A stretch of DNA of 64,000 bases from DATGLG01 sp035294245 (GCA_035294245.1 DATGLG010000017.1:62001-126000), one strand, 5' to 3'. Shown: positions 8,872 through 18,498, counted from the first letter of the stretch. A program made the numbers and translations. Notes: generated by a model from the sequence alone, not told the origin.

Positions 8872-9281
8872 CGCCTATCCTTCTCCTCGGCGAGCAGCGC
8901 CGAGGCAACGTTGATATATTTTCGCCCGGCTTCCTGGGCGGCCGCGACGGCCTGCGGGAGGCTTTCATTGTCGCGGACGCTCGCAAGCTTGATCAACATA
9001 GGCAGGTTGACGCCGGCGATCACCTCGACCTTGGCGTTGTCCATGATCGATATGGCCAGATTCGACGGGGTGCCGCCGAACATGTCCGTCAGCAGCACGA
9101 CGCCGTTTCCGTCGTCCACATCCGCGACGGAGTGCAGGATGTCCTCGCGACGTTTCTCCATGTCGTCGTCGGCGCCGATGCAGACGGCCTTTACCCGCGC
9201 CTGCGGGCCGACGACATGCTCGAGCGCGGCGATGAACTCCTGCGCCAGATTGCCATGAGTCACAAGCACCATCCCAATCAT
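8868..9281 (-). CDS. PTS EIIA component, mannose/sorbose (Man) family, regulatory
   Basis: 137 aa from the ATG at 9281, which has GGAAGGA nine bases upstream; the longer in-frame reading lacks support. The start MIGMVLVTHGNLAQEF contains the phosphorylatable His9, and LLTDMFGGTPSN is the family motif. It stands without EIIB, EIIC or EIID partners between rapZ and ptsH. In alphaproteobacteria this EIIA ends a regulatory phosphorelay acting on cellular targets rather than importing mannose. Confidence 0.9.
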   Translation of the reverse strand: MIGMVLVTHGNLAQEFIAALEHVVGPQARVKAVCIGADDDMEKRREDILHSVADVDDGNGVVLLTDMFGGTPSNLAISIMDNAKVEVIAGVNLPMLIKLASVRDNESLPQAVAAAQEAGRKYINVASALLAEEKDRR

Positions 9282-9313
9282 GCCAATTCCTTCCGTTGCG
9301 CCCTCGCCGATGA

Positions 9314-10243
9314 TCAGTCGAGCGGAGGCCGTTCGATATCCCGATGCGCGATGGACGCGGGATGGCCGGTCGATGCCAGCCATGCCGCGAGCCGTTCCGC
9401 GACGACGACCGAGCGATGCCGCCCTCCCGTGCAGCCGATCGCGATCGTCAGATAACTCTTGCCTTCACGCTCGAAGCGGGGAAGCAGCGGCGCCAACCAC
9501 CGCTCGAAGCCGGCAATGAAGGGAGAGAAGCTAGGGTCTGCCTCGACATGAGCCATGACCCGGGGGTCCTTTCCCGTGAGTGGCCGAAGCTCAGGCACGT
9601 AATGGGGGTTCTCCAGGAAACGAGTATCGATCACAAGATCGGCCTCGCGCGGCACCCCGTGACGGTAGGAGAAGGAGATCACCGTGATTGCGAGACCAGG
9701 CCCGCGCTTGAGCCCGAAATAGCCTTGCATGACTCGCCTGAGTTCGCCAAGCGTCATATTGGTGGTGTCGATCACCACGTCGGCCCGCTCGCGCAATCGA
9801 TCGACCAGCGCCCTCTCCCGCCGGATGCCGTCGGAGACAGGGCGGTCATCCGCGAGCGGGTGGCGCCGACGCGTCGCCGTGAAGCGGCGCTGCAGCACCT
9901 CGTCCTCGCAATCGACGAAGAGGAAGCGAAGCTCGACCCCGCTGCGCTCCGCGAGCCCGTCGATCACGTGAAGCAGCGGATCGACTGCGAAGTCCCGGGT
10001 GCGGATGTCGACGCCGATCGCCAGAGGCCGGGCGAGGCGGTCGCCGGATCGCACCAGGCTACCGAGCAAGGAGAGCGGCAGATTGTCGACGGCTTCGTAA
10101 CCGAGATCCTCAAGAGTCTTGAGCGCCGTCGATTTGCCGGCCCCGGAGAGCCCGCTTACCAGCACGATATGCTCCCCCGCTGATGCGGCGCCATCTGCGA
10201 CGGGCGGGACGGCCGCTTCGGGTGTCGGGGTCGCCTTGGTCAT
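9314..10243 (-). CDS. rapZ: RapZ-family P-loop protein
   Basis: 309 aa. Walker A VSGLSGAGKSTALKTLEDLG followed by EAVDNLPLSLL at the N-terminus, and the C-terminal block AIGCTGGRHRSVVVAE typical of the YvcJ/RapZ family. In E. coli RapZ is the RNA adaptor that delivers GlmZ/GlmY to RNase E; in alphaproteobacteria its target is less clear, although the gene is regularly linked to hprK and the EIIA-HPr genes as here. The ATG overlaps the hprK stop by 4 bp. About 20 extra Pro/Ala-rich residues precede the P-loop domain. Confidence 0.93.
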   Translation of the reverse strand: MTKATPTPEAAVPPVADGAASAGEHIVLVSGLSGAGKSTALKTLEDLGYEAVDNLPLSLLGSLVRSGDRLARPLAIGVDIRTRDFAVDPLLHVIDGLAERSGVELRFLFVDCEDEVLQRRFTATRRRHPLADDRPVSDGIRRERALVDRLRERADVVIDTTNMTLGELRRVMQGYFGLKRGPGLAITVISFSYRHGVPREADLVIDTRFLENPHYVPELRPLTGKDPRVMAHVEADPSFSPFIAGFERWLAPLLPRFEREGKSYLTIAIGCTGGRHRSVVVAERLAAWLASTGHPASIAHRDIERPPLD

Positions 10244-10692
10244 GGTGCCATTATAGTTCGGACGAAGGTGCGCGCCGCAAGCCGCAGCTTGGCGGCCGCA
10301 GAGGCCTCGAACGGCGCCAGCCGGATGAGGCGAATGCGGCGTTCGAGCAGGCTGCAGAACGCAGACTCCGGCAGCCGTTCCACAGCCTCTGGCGTGACGA
10401 GGTCGACGACGAGGCCAAGCGGCACCTCAGCGGCGCTGGGAAGCTCGACGATCCCGAGCCCGCGCACCTCGAGCTTGCCGGCGATAGGGCGGGGCGCCCG
10501 CGCCATCAACGTATCGCCGACAGCCCGGAGGTCGACGCGGTCGTCCGCCACGAGGCGAGCACCGCCATCGATCAGGCGAAGCGCGAGATCGGACTTGCCG
10601 CTGCCCGGGGGACCGCGCAGGAGCACCCCGTGACCCTCGAGCTCGACGCAGGTGCCGTGGAGCTGGATCATGCCCCCAATCTTCCCGGACAT
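10240..10692 (-). CDS. hprK: HPr kinase/phosphorylase, short alphaproteobacterial form
   Basis: 150 aa, essentially only the C-terminal kinase domain of the Gram-positive enzyme. Walker A is LLRGPPGSGKSDLALRLID and the following block is GGARLVADDRVDLR. It phosphorylates HPr on the regulatory Ser and can reverse the reaction. An alternative ATG at 10671 (MIQLHGTCVELEG) fits the usual family start and has a G-rich stretch before it. It lies 33 bp after chvG and overlaps rapZ, so envelope-stress and PTS genes may share transcripts. Confidence 0.9.
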   Translation of the reverse strand: MSGKIGGMIQLHGTCVELEGHGVLLRGPPGSGKSDLALRLIDGGARLVADDRVDLRAVGDTLMARAPRPIAGKLEVRGLGIVELPSAAEVPLGLVVDLVTPEAVERLPESAFCSLLERRIRLIRLAPFEASAAAKLRLAARTFVRTIMAP

Positions 10693-10725
10693 GGGCGGCG
10701 AGGTTGGCGCCCGTCGGGCCGGCTG

Positions 10726-12465
10726 TCAATCCTGCGAGGCGCCGTCCGTCTCGAAAGGCAGGCGGACGATGAAGCGCGCGCCCTTGACCTGGCCGGCCGC
10801 GTCGTGGCGGTTCTCCGCCCGGATAGTGCCGCCATGGGCTTCGACGATCTGCTTGGAGATGGAGAGGCCCAGGCCCGAATGGACGCCGAATTTCTCGCCA
10901 CGAGGCCGCTCCGTGTAGAAGCGCTCGAAGATCGCCTCGAGCTTGCCTTCGGGAAGCCCCGGCCCCTCGTCCTCGACGACGGCCTCGACCCAATTCCCGG
11001 CGCGACGGGCTGAGAGCGTGACGGTGCCTGTCGCAGGACTGAACGATATCGCGTTTTCGATCAGGTTGCGGAACACCTGCGCAAGGCGCCCCTCCAGCCC
11101 GCGCACCATCAGCCGATCGTCCGCAGGGAGCCGCAAGTCGAGACGCGGCTTCCCTGGGCGGTCGCTCGCTGCATAAATCTCGACGAGCGCGCTGAGGAGC
11201 TCGCCGAGATCCGTCTCCTCGCCGACGGCGCGATTGAGCTCGGCGTCCAGCCGCGATGCGTCGGAGATGTCGGAGATGAGACGGTCGAGGCGATGGACGT
11301 CCTCGAGGATAATCGCCATCAGATGGCGCTGCCGTTCCGGGTCCTTCACGCGCGCCGCCGTCTCCACGGCGCTGCGCAGCGACGACAGCGGATTCTTGAT
11401 CTCGTGGGCCACGTCGGCGGCGAAGCGCTCGACGGCGTTCATGCGCTGCCAAAGGAGCTCCGTCATCCGCCGCAAGGCACCGGAGAGATAGCCGATCTCA
11501 TCGCCGCGGCCGGTGAGATCGGGTATCTCGGCCGAGCGGACCCGTCCTGGCCCTAGTCGCTCGGCCGCGGCGGCCAGGCGCCGGATCGGCCGCACGATCG
11601 TATTGCCGAGGTAGAGCGAGAAGAAGACCGTGATCAGCAGCGCCACGGCAAAGGCCTTGAGGATGTCGAGACGCACAGCCCGCATCGCAGCGTCGATCTC
11701 CGTGCTGCCTTGCGAGACCATGAGCGCGCCGACGACGCGCTTATAGTGCTGCACGGGCACAGCCACCGACAGAACGAGACCGCTCACCCCATTGCTGTAA
11801 ACGACGGTCGCGGTGGCTCCTGTCAATGCCTTGGCAACCTCCTCGTAATCGCTCGCCTGCTCCTGGGGACGCTCGTGGTAGCGCGGCAGCTTGCCAAGCC
11901 GCGGCACTGTATTGACGAGCCAGTCATAGGTCCTGTCGGCGAGGCGCTCGATGAGATTATCAGCCGGCGGCGGCGGCAGAGTCTCGACTTGCACCATGCC
12001 GCCCGGAGCCATGAGATAGCGGCTATCGGCGAGGAGGGTGCCCGAGACCGAGAACAGCCGCGCCCGGGCGCGGGTCGGCTCGATCAGGCGCCGGAGCAAG
12101 GCGCGGCTTTGCTCGGGCATCAGGGTGAAGCTCTCGTCATCCGCGCCCACCACGACGCTCTCCCCTAGCGCTGCGGCGAAGATGCGTGCCTGGGTCGTGA
12201 GCGACTCAAGCTCGGAGGCAACGAGGCTGCGCTGATATTCGCCGAGATAGCTGAGCCCGATGACGAGAATGGCGAGGGCGACGACGTTGAGGACGAGGAT
12301 CCGCCGCGTAAGCGGGGACAATGCGACAAGGCGCAAGATGCGCCGCGACCGCAATCGCCGGAGCACCGCGCGCAGGCCACGGCGCCTGCGAGGCTTCCCA
12401 TCCGGTCCCCGGCGTTCCGCAGAACGCGGCCCAGCTTCGCGCTCTCGCTCGATGTGGACGGTCAT
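10726..12465 (-). CDS. chvG: sensor histidine kinase ChvG/ExoS
   Basis: 579 aa. A basic cytoplasmic N-terminus, TM1 (about 55-73), a periplasmic stimulus-sensing domain, TM2 (about 268-290), HAMP, then HisKA with AADVAHEIKNPLSSLRSAV (His354) and a HATPase with NLIENAISF, DEGPGLPEG and SGLGLSISKQIVEAHGG. ChvG/ExoS with ChvI controls acid and envelope-stress responses, exopolysaccharide and motility in Rhizobiales and relatives. It follows chvI by 18 bp in the same direction. Confidence 0.93.
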   Translation of the reverse strand: MTVHIEREREAGPRSAERRGPDGKPRRRRGLRAVLRRLRSRRILRLVALSPLTRRILVLNVVALAILVIGLSYLGEYQRSLVASELESLTTQARIFAAALGESVVVGADDESFTLMPEQSRALLRRLIEPTRARARLFSVSGTLLADSRYLMAPGGMVQVETLPPPPADNLIERLADRTYDWLVNTVPRLGKLPRYHERPQEQASDYEEVAKALTGATATVVYSNGVSGLVLSVAVPVQHYKRVVGALMVSQGSTEIDAAMRAVRLDILKAFAVALLITVFFSLYLGNTIVRPIRRLAAAAERLGPGRVRSAEIPDLTGRGDEIGYLSGALRRMTELLWQRMNAVERFAADVAHEIKNPLSSLRSAVETAARVKDPERQRHLMAIILEDVHRLDRLISDISDASRLDAELNRAVGEETDLGELLSALVEIYAASDRPGKPRLDLRLPADDRLMVRGLEGRLAQVFRNLIENAISFSPATGTVTLSARRAGNWVEAVVEDEGPGLPEGKLEAIFERFYTERPRGEKFGVHSGLGLSISKQIVEAHGGTIRAENRHDAAGQVKGARFIVRLPFETDGASQD

Positions 12466-12483
12466 GCCCGTCTCTAAGCTTGC

Positions 12484-13197
12484 TCAACTCTCCTTGTAGC
12501 GGTAGCCGATGCCGTAGAGCGTTTCGATGTGATTGAAGTGCTCGTCGACCGCCCTCAGTTTCTTGCGCACACGCTTGATGTGGCTGTCGATCGTACGGTC
12601 ATCCACGTAAATGTGCTCCCCGTAAGCGGCGTCCATGAGTTGATCGCGGCTCTTCACGAGTCCGGGGCGCTGCGCCAGCGCCTGAAGGATCAGGAATTCG
12701 GTGACCGTGAGCGAGACTGGCTTCTCCTTCCAGGTGCAGAGGTGGCGACTCGGATCGAGGACCAAATGCCCACGCACCACGACGGCGGTGTCGTTATCGG
12801 GGCCGCTTTCTCCAGCGGGCGCCCCCGCCTCGCTGCGGCGCAGGAGCGTGCGGATGCGCTCGATGAGAAGGCGCTGCGAGAACGGCTTCGTAATGTAGTC
12901 GTCCGCCCCCATGCGAAGCCCCAGCACCTCGTCGACCTCGTCGTCCTTGGAGGTGAGGAAAATGACGGGAATCGCCGAGGTCTTGCGCAGGCGAGCCAGC
13001 AGCTCCATGCCATCCATGCGCGGCATCTTGATGTCGAGAATGGCGAGATCAACGGGCTGTGCGGAGATGCCGCGCAGCGCCTCGTCGCCGTCGCTATAGC
13101 TACGCACGGTGAAGCCCTCGGCCTCGAGCGCCATCGAGACGGAAGCCAGGATGTTGCGGTCATCGTCGACCAGGGCGATGGTGCGTTTCGGCGGCAT
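12484..13197 (-). CDS. chvI: response regulator ChvI (OmpR/PhoB family)
   Basis: 237 aa from the ATG at 13197, which has AAGGA five bases upstream; the longer open frame to 13482 has no family homology. The receiver starts TIALVDDDRNILASVSMALE and carries the phospho-Asp in LAILDIKMPRMDG and Lys in DDYITKPFS. The winged-helix output domain ends DSHIKRVRKKLRAVDEHF and IETLYGIGYRYKES. It is the partner of ChvG just downstream and diverges from the HugZ-like gene at 13404. Confidence 0.95.
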   Translation of the reverse strand: MPPKRTIALVDDDRNILASVSMALEAEGFTVRSYSDGDEALRGISAQPVDLAILDIKMPRMDGMELLARLRKTSAIPVIFLTSKDDEVDEVLGLRMGADDYITKPFSQRLLIERIRTLLRRSEAGAPAGESGPDNDTAVVVRGHLVLDPSRHLCTWKEKPVSLTVTEFLILQALAQRPGLVKSRDQLMDAAYGEHIYVDDRTIDSHIKRVRKKLRAVDEHFNHIETLYGIGYRYKES

Positions 13198-13403
13198 CGT
13201 TTTCCTTGCAACGATCGGGGAAGAACCGGCGCGCGCCGGCATTGCTAGGCGTTCCTCGCGGTCCATGCTCTCCTGGAATATTGTGTCCTTTTTAAGGCAT
13301 GTCCACCCTCGCATGCAGGCGCGCGGGCTCCCCCGAGGCTGCCTGCGATATTCCCGCGTAAACCCAATTGACGCCGTATCCGTAGCAGTCGATCCTCGGC
13401 CAC

Positions 13404-14141
13404 ATGCTCGAGCAACAGGAGAATCCGGAAGAGCGACCGGGACGCCTGGCGCGCCGCCTGATCCGCAGCGCGCATCGCGCAACCCTCGCCACCTGGCTCA
13501 GCCAGAATGGCGAGACCTGGCCCTACGCCTCGCTCGTGCTGACCGCCTGTGCCCCGGATGGGACGCCCCTTCTCCTTCTTTCCGACCTCGCCGACCACAG
13601 CCGGAACATCGCGGCGGACGCGCGCGTTGCCCTCCTCTTCGACGGCACCGTGGGGTTGGAGGAACCGCTTACCGGACCGCGTTTCACGCTCCTCGGTCGT
13701 GCCCGCGAGACGCACCATCCCGGCGACCGCGCCCGCTATCTGGCACACCACCCGACGGCGGCGCGCTATGCGGATTTCAAGGATTTCCGTTTCTATCGTG
13801 TCGAGCCGACGCGTGGCCATCTCGTTGCCGGCTTCGGGCGCATTCACTGGCTGGCGGCGCATGATTTCCTGTTCGCGACGGACGAAGCCGATGACATCCT
13901 CGTCGCCGAAGGCGACATCCTCGCGCATATGAACTCGGATCACGCTGACGCGGTGAACCACTATGCCCGATGCCTTCTCGGTCGCGACGGGGAGAATTGG
14001 GTGATGACGGGCATCGATCCGGAAGGCATCGATCTCCGCTCCGGCGGCCACACCGCCCGGCTCGAGTTTTCCCGCCCGATTCTCAGCCGCGCCGCCGCCC
14101 GCGCGGAGCTTGCGCGCCTGGCCTGTGAAGGACATCCATAA
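13404..14141 (+). CDS. HugZ-like heme-utilisation/pyridoxamine 5'-phosphate oxidase-fold protein
   Basis: 245 aa: an N-terminal split-barrel flavin-binding-like domain (about 15-150; ATLATWLSQNGETWPYASL, LLLLSDLADHSRNI) and a C-terminal DUF2470-like domain (about 160-240; ILAHMNSDHADAVNHYAR). This two-domain layout is that of HugZ, a heme-degrading protein, and of uncharacterised pyridoxamine-phosphate-oxidase-like proteins. The His pair in MNSDHADAV is the conserved feature of the C-terminal part. It is divergent from chvI and ends 15 bp before the polA stop. Substrate is not certain. Confidence 0.8.
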   Translation: MLEQQENPEERPGRLARRLIRSAHRATLATWLSQNGETWPYASLVLTACAPDGTPLLLLSDLADHSRNIAADARVALLFDGTVGLEEPLTGPRFTLLGRARETHHPGDRARYLAHHPTAARYADFKDFRFYRVEPTRGHLVAGFGRIHWLAAHDFLFATDEADDILVAEGDILAHMNSDHADAVNHYARCLLGRDGENWVMTGIDPEGIDLRSGGHTARLEFSRPILSRAAARAELARLACEGHP

Positions 14142-14156
14142 GCCCGCTTCACCGCA

Positions 14157-17018
14157 TCAATGAGCCGCCGCCCAGTTGTCGCCGATCCCGGCGTCGACGA
14201 CGAGAGGAACGTGGAGCCGGGCGGCGTCGACCATGACCGCGCGCACGACCTCGATCGTCTTCTCGACCTCCGCTTCCGCCACCTCGAACAGCAGCTCGTC
14301 ATGCACCTGGAGAAGCATGCGGGCGCCGAGCCCCGCTCGCGCGAGAGCCGGCGGCACCCGGATCATGGCGCGCTTGATGATGTCGGCGGCCCCACCCTGG
14401 ATCGGCGCATTGATCGCCGCCCGCTCGGCAAAGCCGCGGCGCGCCGGGTTCTTGTCGGCGATGCCGGTGATGTGGATCTTGCGGCCGAAGATGGTGGTGA
14501 CGAAGCCCTGCTTGCGGCAGAGCGCCTTCGTCTCCTCCATGTAGTCGCGGATCCCGGGATACCGCGCGAAATAGGCCTTGATGTAAGCCGACGCCTCGGC
14601 CTGAGGAATGCCGAGCTGGCGGGCGAGGCCAAAGGCGCTGATGCCGTAGATGATCCCAAAATTGATCGCCTTGGCCTTGCGCCGGACCATCGGATCCATC
14701 CCCTTCGCCGGAATCCCGAAGACCTGGCTCGCGGTGAGGGCGTGAATGTCCTCGCCGTCGCGGAAGGCGCGCTCGAGGGCCTCGATCCCGGCGACATGGG
14801 CGAGAAGGCGCAGCTCGATCTGGGAATAGTCGAGGGAGACAAGCTTCATCCCGGCCTCGGCCACAAAGGCGCGACGGATCTTGCGCCCCTCCTCGGTGCG
14901 CACGGGGATGTTCTGGAGGTTGGGATCGGTTGAGGAGAGCCGGCCCGTCGAGGCGATTGCCATCGCGTACGAAGTATGTACGCGGCCGGTCCTGGGATTG
15001 ATCTGGCCCACCAAGGCATCCGCATAGGTGCTCTTGAGCTTCTGCAGCTGGCGCCAATCGAGCACCCGCGCCGGCAGCTCGTGCCCAAGCGCCGCGAGCT
15101 CCTCGAGGACGTCGGCGTCCGTGACATAGGCGCCCGTCTTGCCCTTCTTGCCCCCGGCCAGGCCCATCTTGTCGAAGAGGATTTCGCCGAGCTGTCGCGG
15201 CGAGCCGACATTAAAGGGCTCGCCAGCAAGCCGATGAATCTCGGCCTCGAGCTCGGCCAGGCGGGCCGCGAAATCGTCGGAGAGGCGTTTGAGCTCCGCC
15301 CGATCAACCTTGATGCCCTGCCGCTCCATGGTGACGAGCACGGGGACCAGCGCGCGCTCGATCGTCTCGTAGACTGTGACGAGATGGTCTGCGGCGAGTT
15401 GAGGCTTGAGATGTTGATAGAGGTGGAAGGTGACATCGGCGTCCTCGGCGGAGTAGGCGCAGGCCTTCTCGAGCGGCACCTCGTCGAAGCCGATCTGGCC
15501 TTTGCCGGTCCCGGTCACGTCCTTGTACTTGATGGTGTCGTGGTCGAGATGAAGCTTGGCGAGCTCATCCATGCCGTGGCCGTGCAGCCCCGCTGCGAGC
15601 GTGTAGGAGAGCAACATCGTGTCGTCATAGGGCGTGACCGTTAGGCCGTAATGGCCCAGCACCAGCATGTCGTATTTGATGTTGTGCCCAATTTTGAGAA
15701 CCGTGGGATCGGCGAGGAGCGGCTTGAGCGCCGCCAGTACCGCCTCGCGCGGCAGCTGGAGAGGCGCCTCATCTCCTGCGCCCTCGCCGCCGAAGTCGAG
15801 GGCGCCCTGGCGCCTCGGCGCGCGATGCCCCACGGGGATGTAGCAAGCCTGCCCAGGCTCGACCGCAAGAGAGATGCCGACAAGCTCGGCCTGCATCGCA
15901 TCGAGGGAGGTCGTTTCGGTATCGACGGCGACGACGCCGGTGGTGTGCGCCCGGGCGATACAAGCCTCGAGTGCCGGCAGGGTCTGCACCAGCTCGTAAG
16001 CGGCCTCCGCGCCGCTGCGGGGCTTGACCAGGACGGGATGCCGCGGCCGCGCCCGCGCTGGCGGGGCGACAGCGGCGTCCTCTTGCGTATCCGGCTGCGC
16101 TCCCGCCCCGGCCTTAACAGCCATCGCGGGGGCCGCCGCCTCGACGCGGGCAAGGAGCGAGCGGAAGGACTGCGCCCGGAGAAAGGCGACGAGCTTGGAA
16201 TGGTCGGGTGCGCGCAGATGAAGCGCGTCGAGGGGCTGCTCGAGAGGCACGTCGTGCCTGAGCCGGACGAGGTCGCGGGAAATGCGCGCCTGATCGGCAA
16301 AGGTGAGGAGGGCCTCGCGGCGCTTGGGCTGCTTGATCTCCGCGGCACGGGCAAGCAGCGTCTCGAGATCGCCATATTCGGTGATGAGCTGGGCCGCGGT
16401 CTTGACGCCAATTCCGGGCACCCCCGGCACGTTGTCGACGGAATCGCCGGCCAATGCCTGCACATCGATCACCTTCTCGGGCGGCACCCCGAATTTCTCC
16501 ATCACCTCGTTGGGTCCGATCGGCCTGCCGCGGATGGGATCGAGCATCTCGACGCCATCGCGCACGAGCTGCATCAGGTCCTTATCCGAGGAGACGATCG
16601 TCACCTTTGCTCCCGCCGCGCGCGCCTGCCGCGCATAGGTGGCGATGAGATCGTCGGCCTCGTAGCCGGCCTGCTCGATACAGGGAAGGTTGAAGGCGCG
16701 GGTCGCCTCCCGGATCAGCGCGAATTGCGGCACGAGCTCGTCGGGCGGCTCGGGGCGATGAGACTTGTAAGCGCTATAGATCTCGTTGCGGAACGTGGCG
16801 CGCCCGGCATCGAAGATCACCGCGATGCAATCCGCATCGGTTTCGGCGAGGAGCTTCAGCATCATCGTGGTGAAGCCGTAAACGGCATTCACCGGCGTGC
16901 CGTCGGGCCGCGTCATCGGCGGGAGCGCGTGGAAGGCGCGAAAGATGTAGCCCGACCCGTCCACGAGATAAACGTGGCGCGGCTTGAAGCCTTCGGCGGC
17001 CTGTGCGGCGCTAGTCAT
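14157..17018 (-). CDS. polA: DNA polymerase I
   Basis: About 953 aa, all three domains. The 5'-3' exonuclease covers roughly 1-300 (VYLVDGSGYIFRAFHALPP, SSDKDLMQLV, PGVPGIGVKTA). The 3'-5' proofreading domain has VVAVDTETTSLDAMQAELVG and GHNIKYDMLVL. The polymerase domain has SLDYSQIELRLLAHV (motif A), RRKAKAINFGIIYGISAFGL (motif B) and LLQVHDELLFEV (motif C). It acts in Okazaki-fragment maturation and repair. I use the ATG at 17018; a TTG seven codons upstream is also in frame. It converges on the HugZ-like gene and follows the small zinc-finger gene. Confidence 0.98.
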   Translation of the reverse strand: MTSAAQAAEGFKPRHVYLVDGSGYIFRAFHALPPMTRPDGTPVNAVYGFTTMMLKLLAETDADCIAVIFDAGRATFRNEIYSAYKSHRPEPPDELVPQFALIREATRAFNLPCIEQAGYEADDLIATYARQARAAGAKVTIVSSDKDLMQLVRDGVEMLDPIRGRPIGPNEVMEKFGVPPEKVIDVQALAGDSVDNVPGVPGIGVKTAAQLITEYGDLETLLARAAEIKQPKRREALLTFADQARISRDLVRLRHDVPLEQPLDALHLRAPDHSKLVAFLRAQSFRSLLARVEAAAPAMAVKAGAGAQPDTQEDAAVAPPARARPRHPVLVKPRSGAEAAYELVQTLPALEACIARAHTTGVVAVDTETTSLDAMQAELVGISLAVEPGQACYIPVGHRAPRRQGALDFGGEGAGDEAPLQLPREAVLAALKPLLADPTVLKIGHNIKYDMLVLGHYGLTVTPYDDTMLLSYTLAAGLHGHGMDELAKLHLDHDTIKYKDVTGTGKGQIGFDEVPLEKACAYSAEDADVTFHLYQHLKPQLAADHLVTVYETIERALVPVLVTMERQGIKVDRAELKRLSDDFAARLAELEAEIHRLAGEPFNVGSPRQLGEILFDKMGLAGGKKGKTGAYVTDADVLEELAALGHELPARVLDWRQLQKLKSTYADALVGQINPRTGRVHTSYAMAIASTGRLSSTDPNLQNIPVRTEEGRKIRRAFVAEAGMKLVSLDYSQIELRLLAHVAGIEALERAFRDGEDIHALTASQVFGIPAKGMDPMVRRKAKAINFGIIYGISAFGLARQLGIPQAEASAYIKAYFARYPGIRDYMEETKALCRKQGFVTTIFGRKIHITGIADKNPARRGFAERAAINAPIQGGAADIIKRAMIRVPPALARAGLGARMLLQVHDELLFEVAEAEVEKTIEVVRAVMVDAARLHVPLVVDAGIGDNWAAAH

Positions 17019-17131
17019 GGTCGGCGCCCCAATATCCAATTAGATAGGAAAGATAGGCGGTCGTCACGCGTCCGAACATGCCGGATGGGCACCCCCGAGT
17101 CGAGGGCCTTGGACGCCGGCGTCGGATCGGC

Positions 17132-17323
17132 TCAATGGGCGTCGCGAGGCCTTACGCCATTCTTGAGGACGAAGAGCCGATCGCAATACGGGCATTCGAC
17201 CCGCCCCTCGCGCCCCATGTTGAGAAACACGCGGGGATGGCCCAGCTCGCCGCCGTCACAGGCGACCGTCGTCGTCTCGACCTCGATCGTCTCGGGGGGT
17301 GGCGGAACAGGACGTGTGGCCAT
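17132..17323 (-). CDS. small zinc-finger protein, NDUFS6-like (zf-CHCC)
   Basis: 63 aa from the ATG at 17323, with AAGGAG eleven bases before it. The domain reads ACDGGELGHPRVFLNM then VECPYCDRLFVL, giving the Cys-His-Cys-Cys zinc site of the zf-CHCC family. The eukaryotic relative NDUFS6 is an accessory subunit of respiratory complex I, and alphaproteobacteria carry this short form. It sits 114 bp upstream of polA on the same strand. An orphan nuoD lies 2.2 kb away, but no other complex I gene is present, so a shared role is only a possibility. Confidence 0.82.
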   Translation of the reverse strand: MATRPVPPPPETIEVETTTVACDGGELGHPRVFLNMGREGRVECPYCDRLFVLKNGVRPRDAH

Positions 17324-17493
17324 TCGCTTCTCATCTCCTTGGAGAGCCGCGGGCGATAGGCTCTCGCATCCGCCGCCGGTGAGAGCCGAGGGCGTTGCCA
17401 TTGCTGCGGGCGGATGATACCCATTGCCCGCCAGCAATCAACTGGCGCGAGACATCCTGCCGACGAACTGTACCGAGGGGCGCTCCCCCGCCC

Positions 17494-18498
17494 ATGTCCG
17501 CCCAGCCCGCTTCACCCGGCGCCCCCGAGGACCTGCCCGACTATGCGGTGGAGGCGGTCGGCCTTAATAAGATCTATAGCGGCGGCGGGCGGCGGGAGCC
17601 CAAGCACGCCCTCAAGGATGTTGATTTGAAGATTCCGCGCGGATCGCTCTTCGGCCTTCTCGGCCCGAACGGTGCCGGCAAGTCGACCTTCATCAACATT
17701 CTCGCCGGCCTCGTCGTCAAGAGCGCCGGCACCGCGCGCATCTGGGGGGTCGACATCGATACCGATCCGCGTCACGCCCGTGCCGCCATCGGCGTGGTGC
17801 CCCAGGAGCTCAACCTGGACGCCTTCTTCACGCCCCGGGAGCTGCTCGATCTCCATGCGGGGTTCTATGGCATTCCGCCGGGGGAGCGCCGCACCGACGC
17901 GATCCTCGAGACCGTCGGTCTCTCCGCGCAGGCCGATGCCTATGCGCGCACCCTTTCGGGCGGCATGCGTCGGCGCCTCATGGTGGCGAAGGCGATGGTG
18001 CATAGCCCGCCGGTCCTCGTCCTCGACGAGCCGACGGCCGGCGTCGATGTAGAGCTGCGACAGCAACTCTGGGCTCATGTGGTCGAGCTCAATCGCCGCG
18101 GCACTACCATTCTCCTCACCACCCACTATCTCGAAGAGGCAGAGCAGCTCTGCGATCGCATTGCCATTATCAATCATGGCCGCGTTATCGCCTGCGACGA
18201 GAAGGATGCCCTCCTCCGCCGCCTCGACCGCAAGGAGCTCGCTGTGATCCTCATGCAGGATCTCGTGGAGATTCCGTCGGAGCTCGCCGCCTTCGACGTG
18301 AAGCTGACAAGCCCGCGCCGGCTCGTCTTCCATTACCGGCCGAGCCAGACCCGCATCCGTGACATCCTCACGGCGCTGAGAGACGCCCATCTTGGCATCG
18401 CCGACCTTTCCACCAGCGAAGCCGACCTCGAAGACCTCTTCCTCGAGATCACGCGAGCCCGCCCGCCGGAGGAGCCGGCGCAGTCGACCGATCGCTGA
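17494..18498 (+). CDS. ABC transporter ATP-binding protein, ABC-2 exporter type, without adjacent permease
   Basis: 334 aa from the ATG at 17494 (the upstream open frame is unrelated). Walker A LLGPNGAGKSTFINIL, Q loop GVVPQELNLD, signature LSGGMRRRLMVAKAM, Walker B VLVLDEPTAGVD and the switch His in LTTHYLEEAEQLCDR are all intact. The C-terminal extension (about 220-325) resembles that of multidrug/polysaccharide ABC-2 ATPases such as YadG and CcmA-like proteins. Its TGATG overlap with the downstream lipoprotein hydrolase couples the two. No ABC-2 permease is next to it, so it either pairs with a distant one or is orphaned. Confidence 0.9.
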   Translation: MSAQPASPGAPEDLPDYAVEAVGLNKIYSGGGRREPKHALKDVDLKIPRGSLFGLLGPNGAGKSTFINILAGLVVKSAGTARIWGVDIDTDPRHARAAIGVVPQELNLDAFFTPRELLDLHAGFYGIPPGERRTDAILETVGLSAQADAYARTLSGGMRRRLMVAKAMVHSPPVLVLDEPTAGVDVELRQQLWAHVVELNRRGTTILLTTHYLEEAEQLCDRIAIINHGRVIACDEKDALLRRLDRKELAVILMQDLVEIPSELAAFDVKLTSPRRLVFHYRPSQTRIRDILTALRDAHLGIADLSTSEADLEDLFLEITRARPPEEPAQSTDR

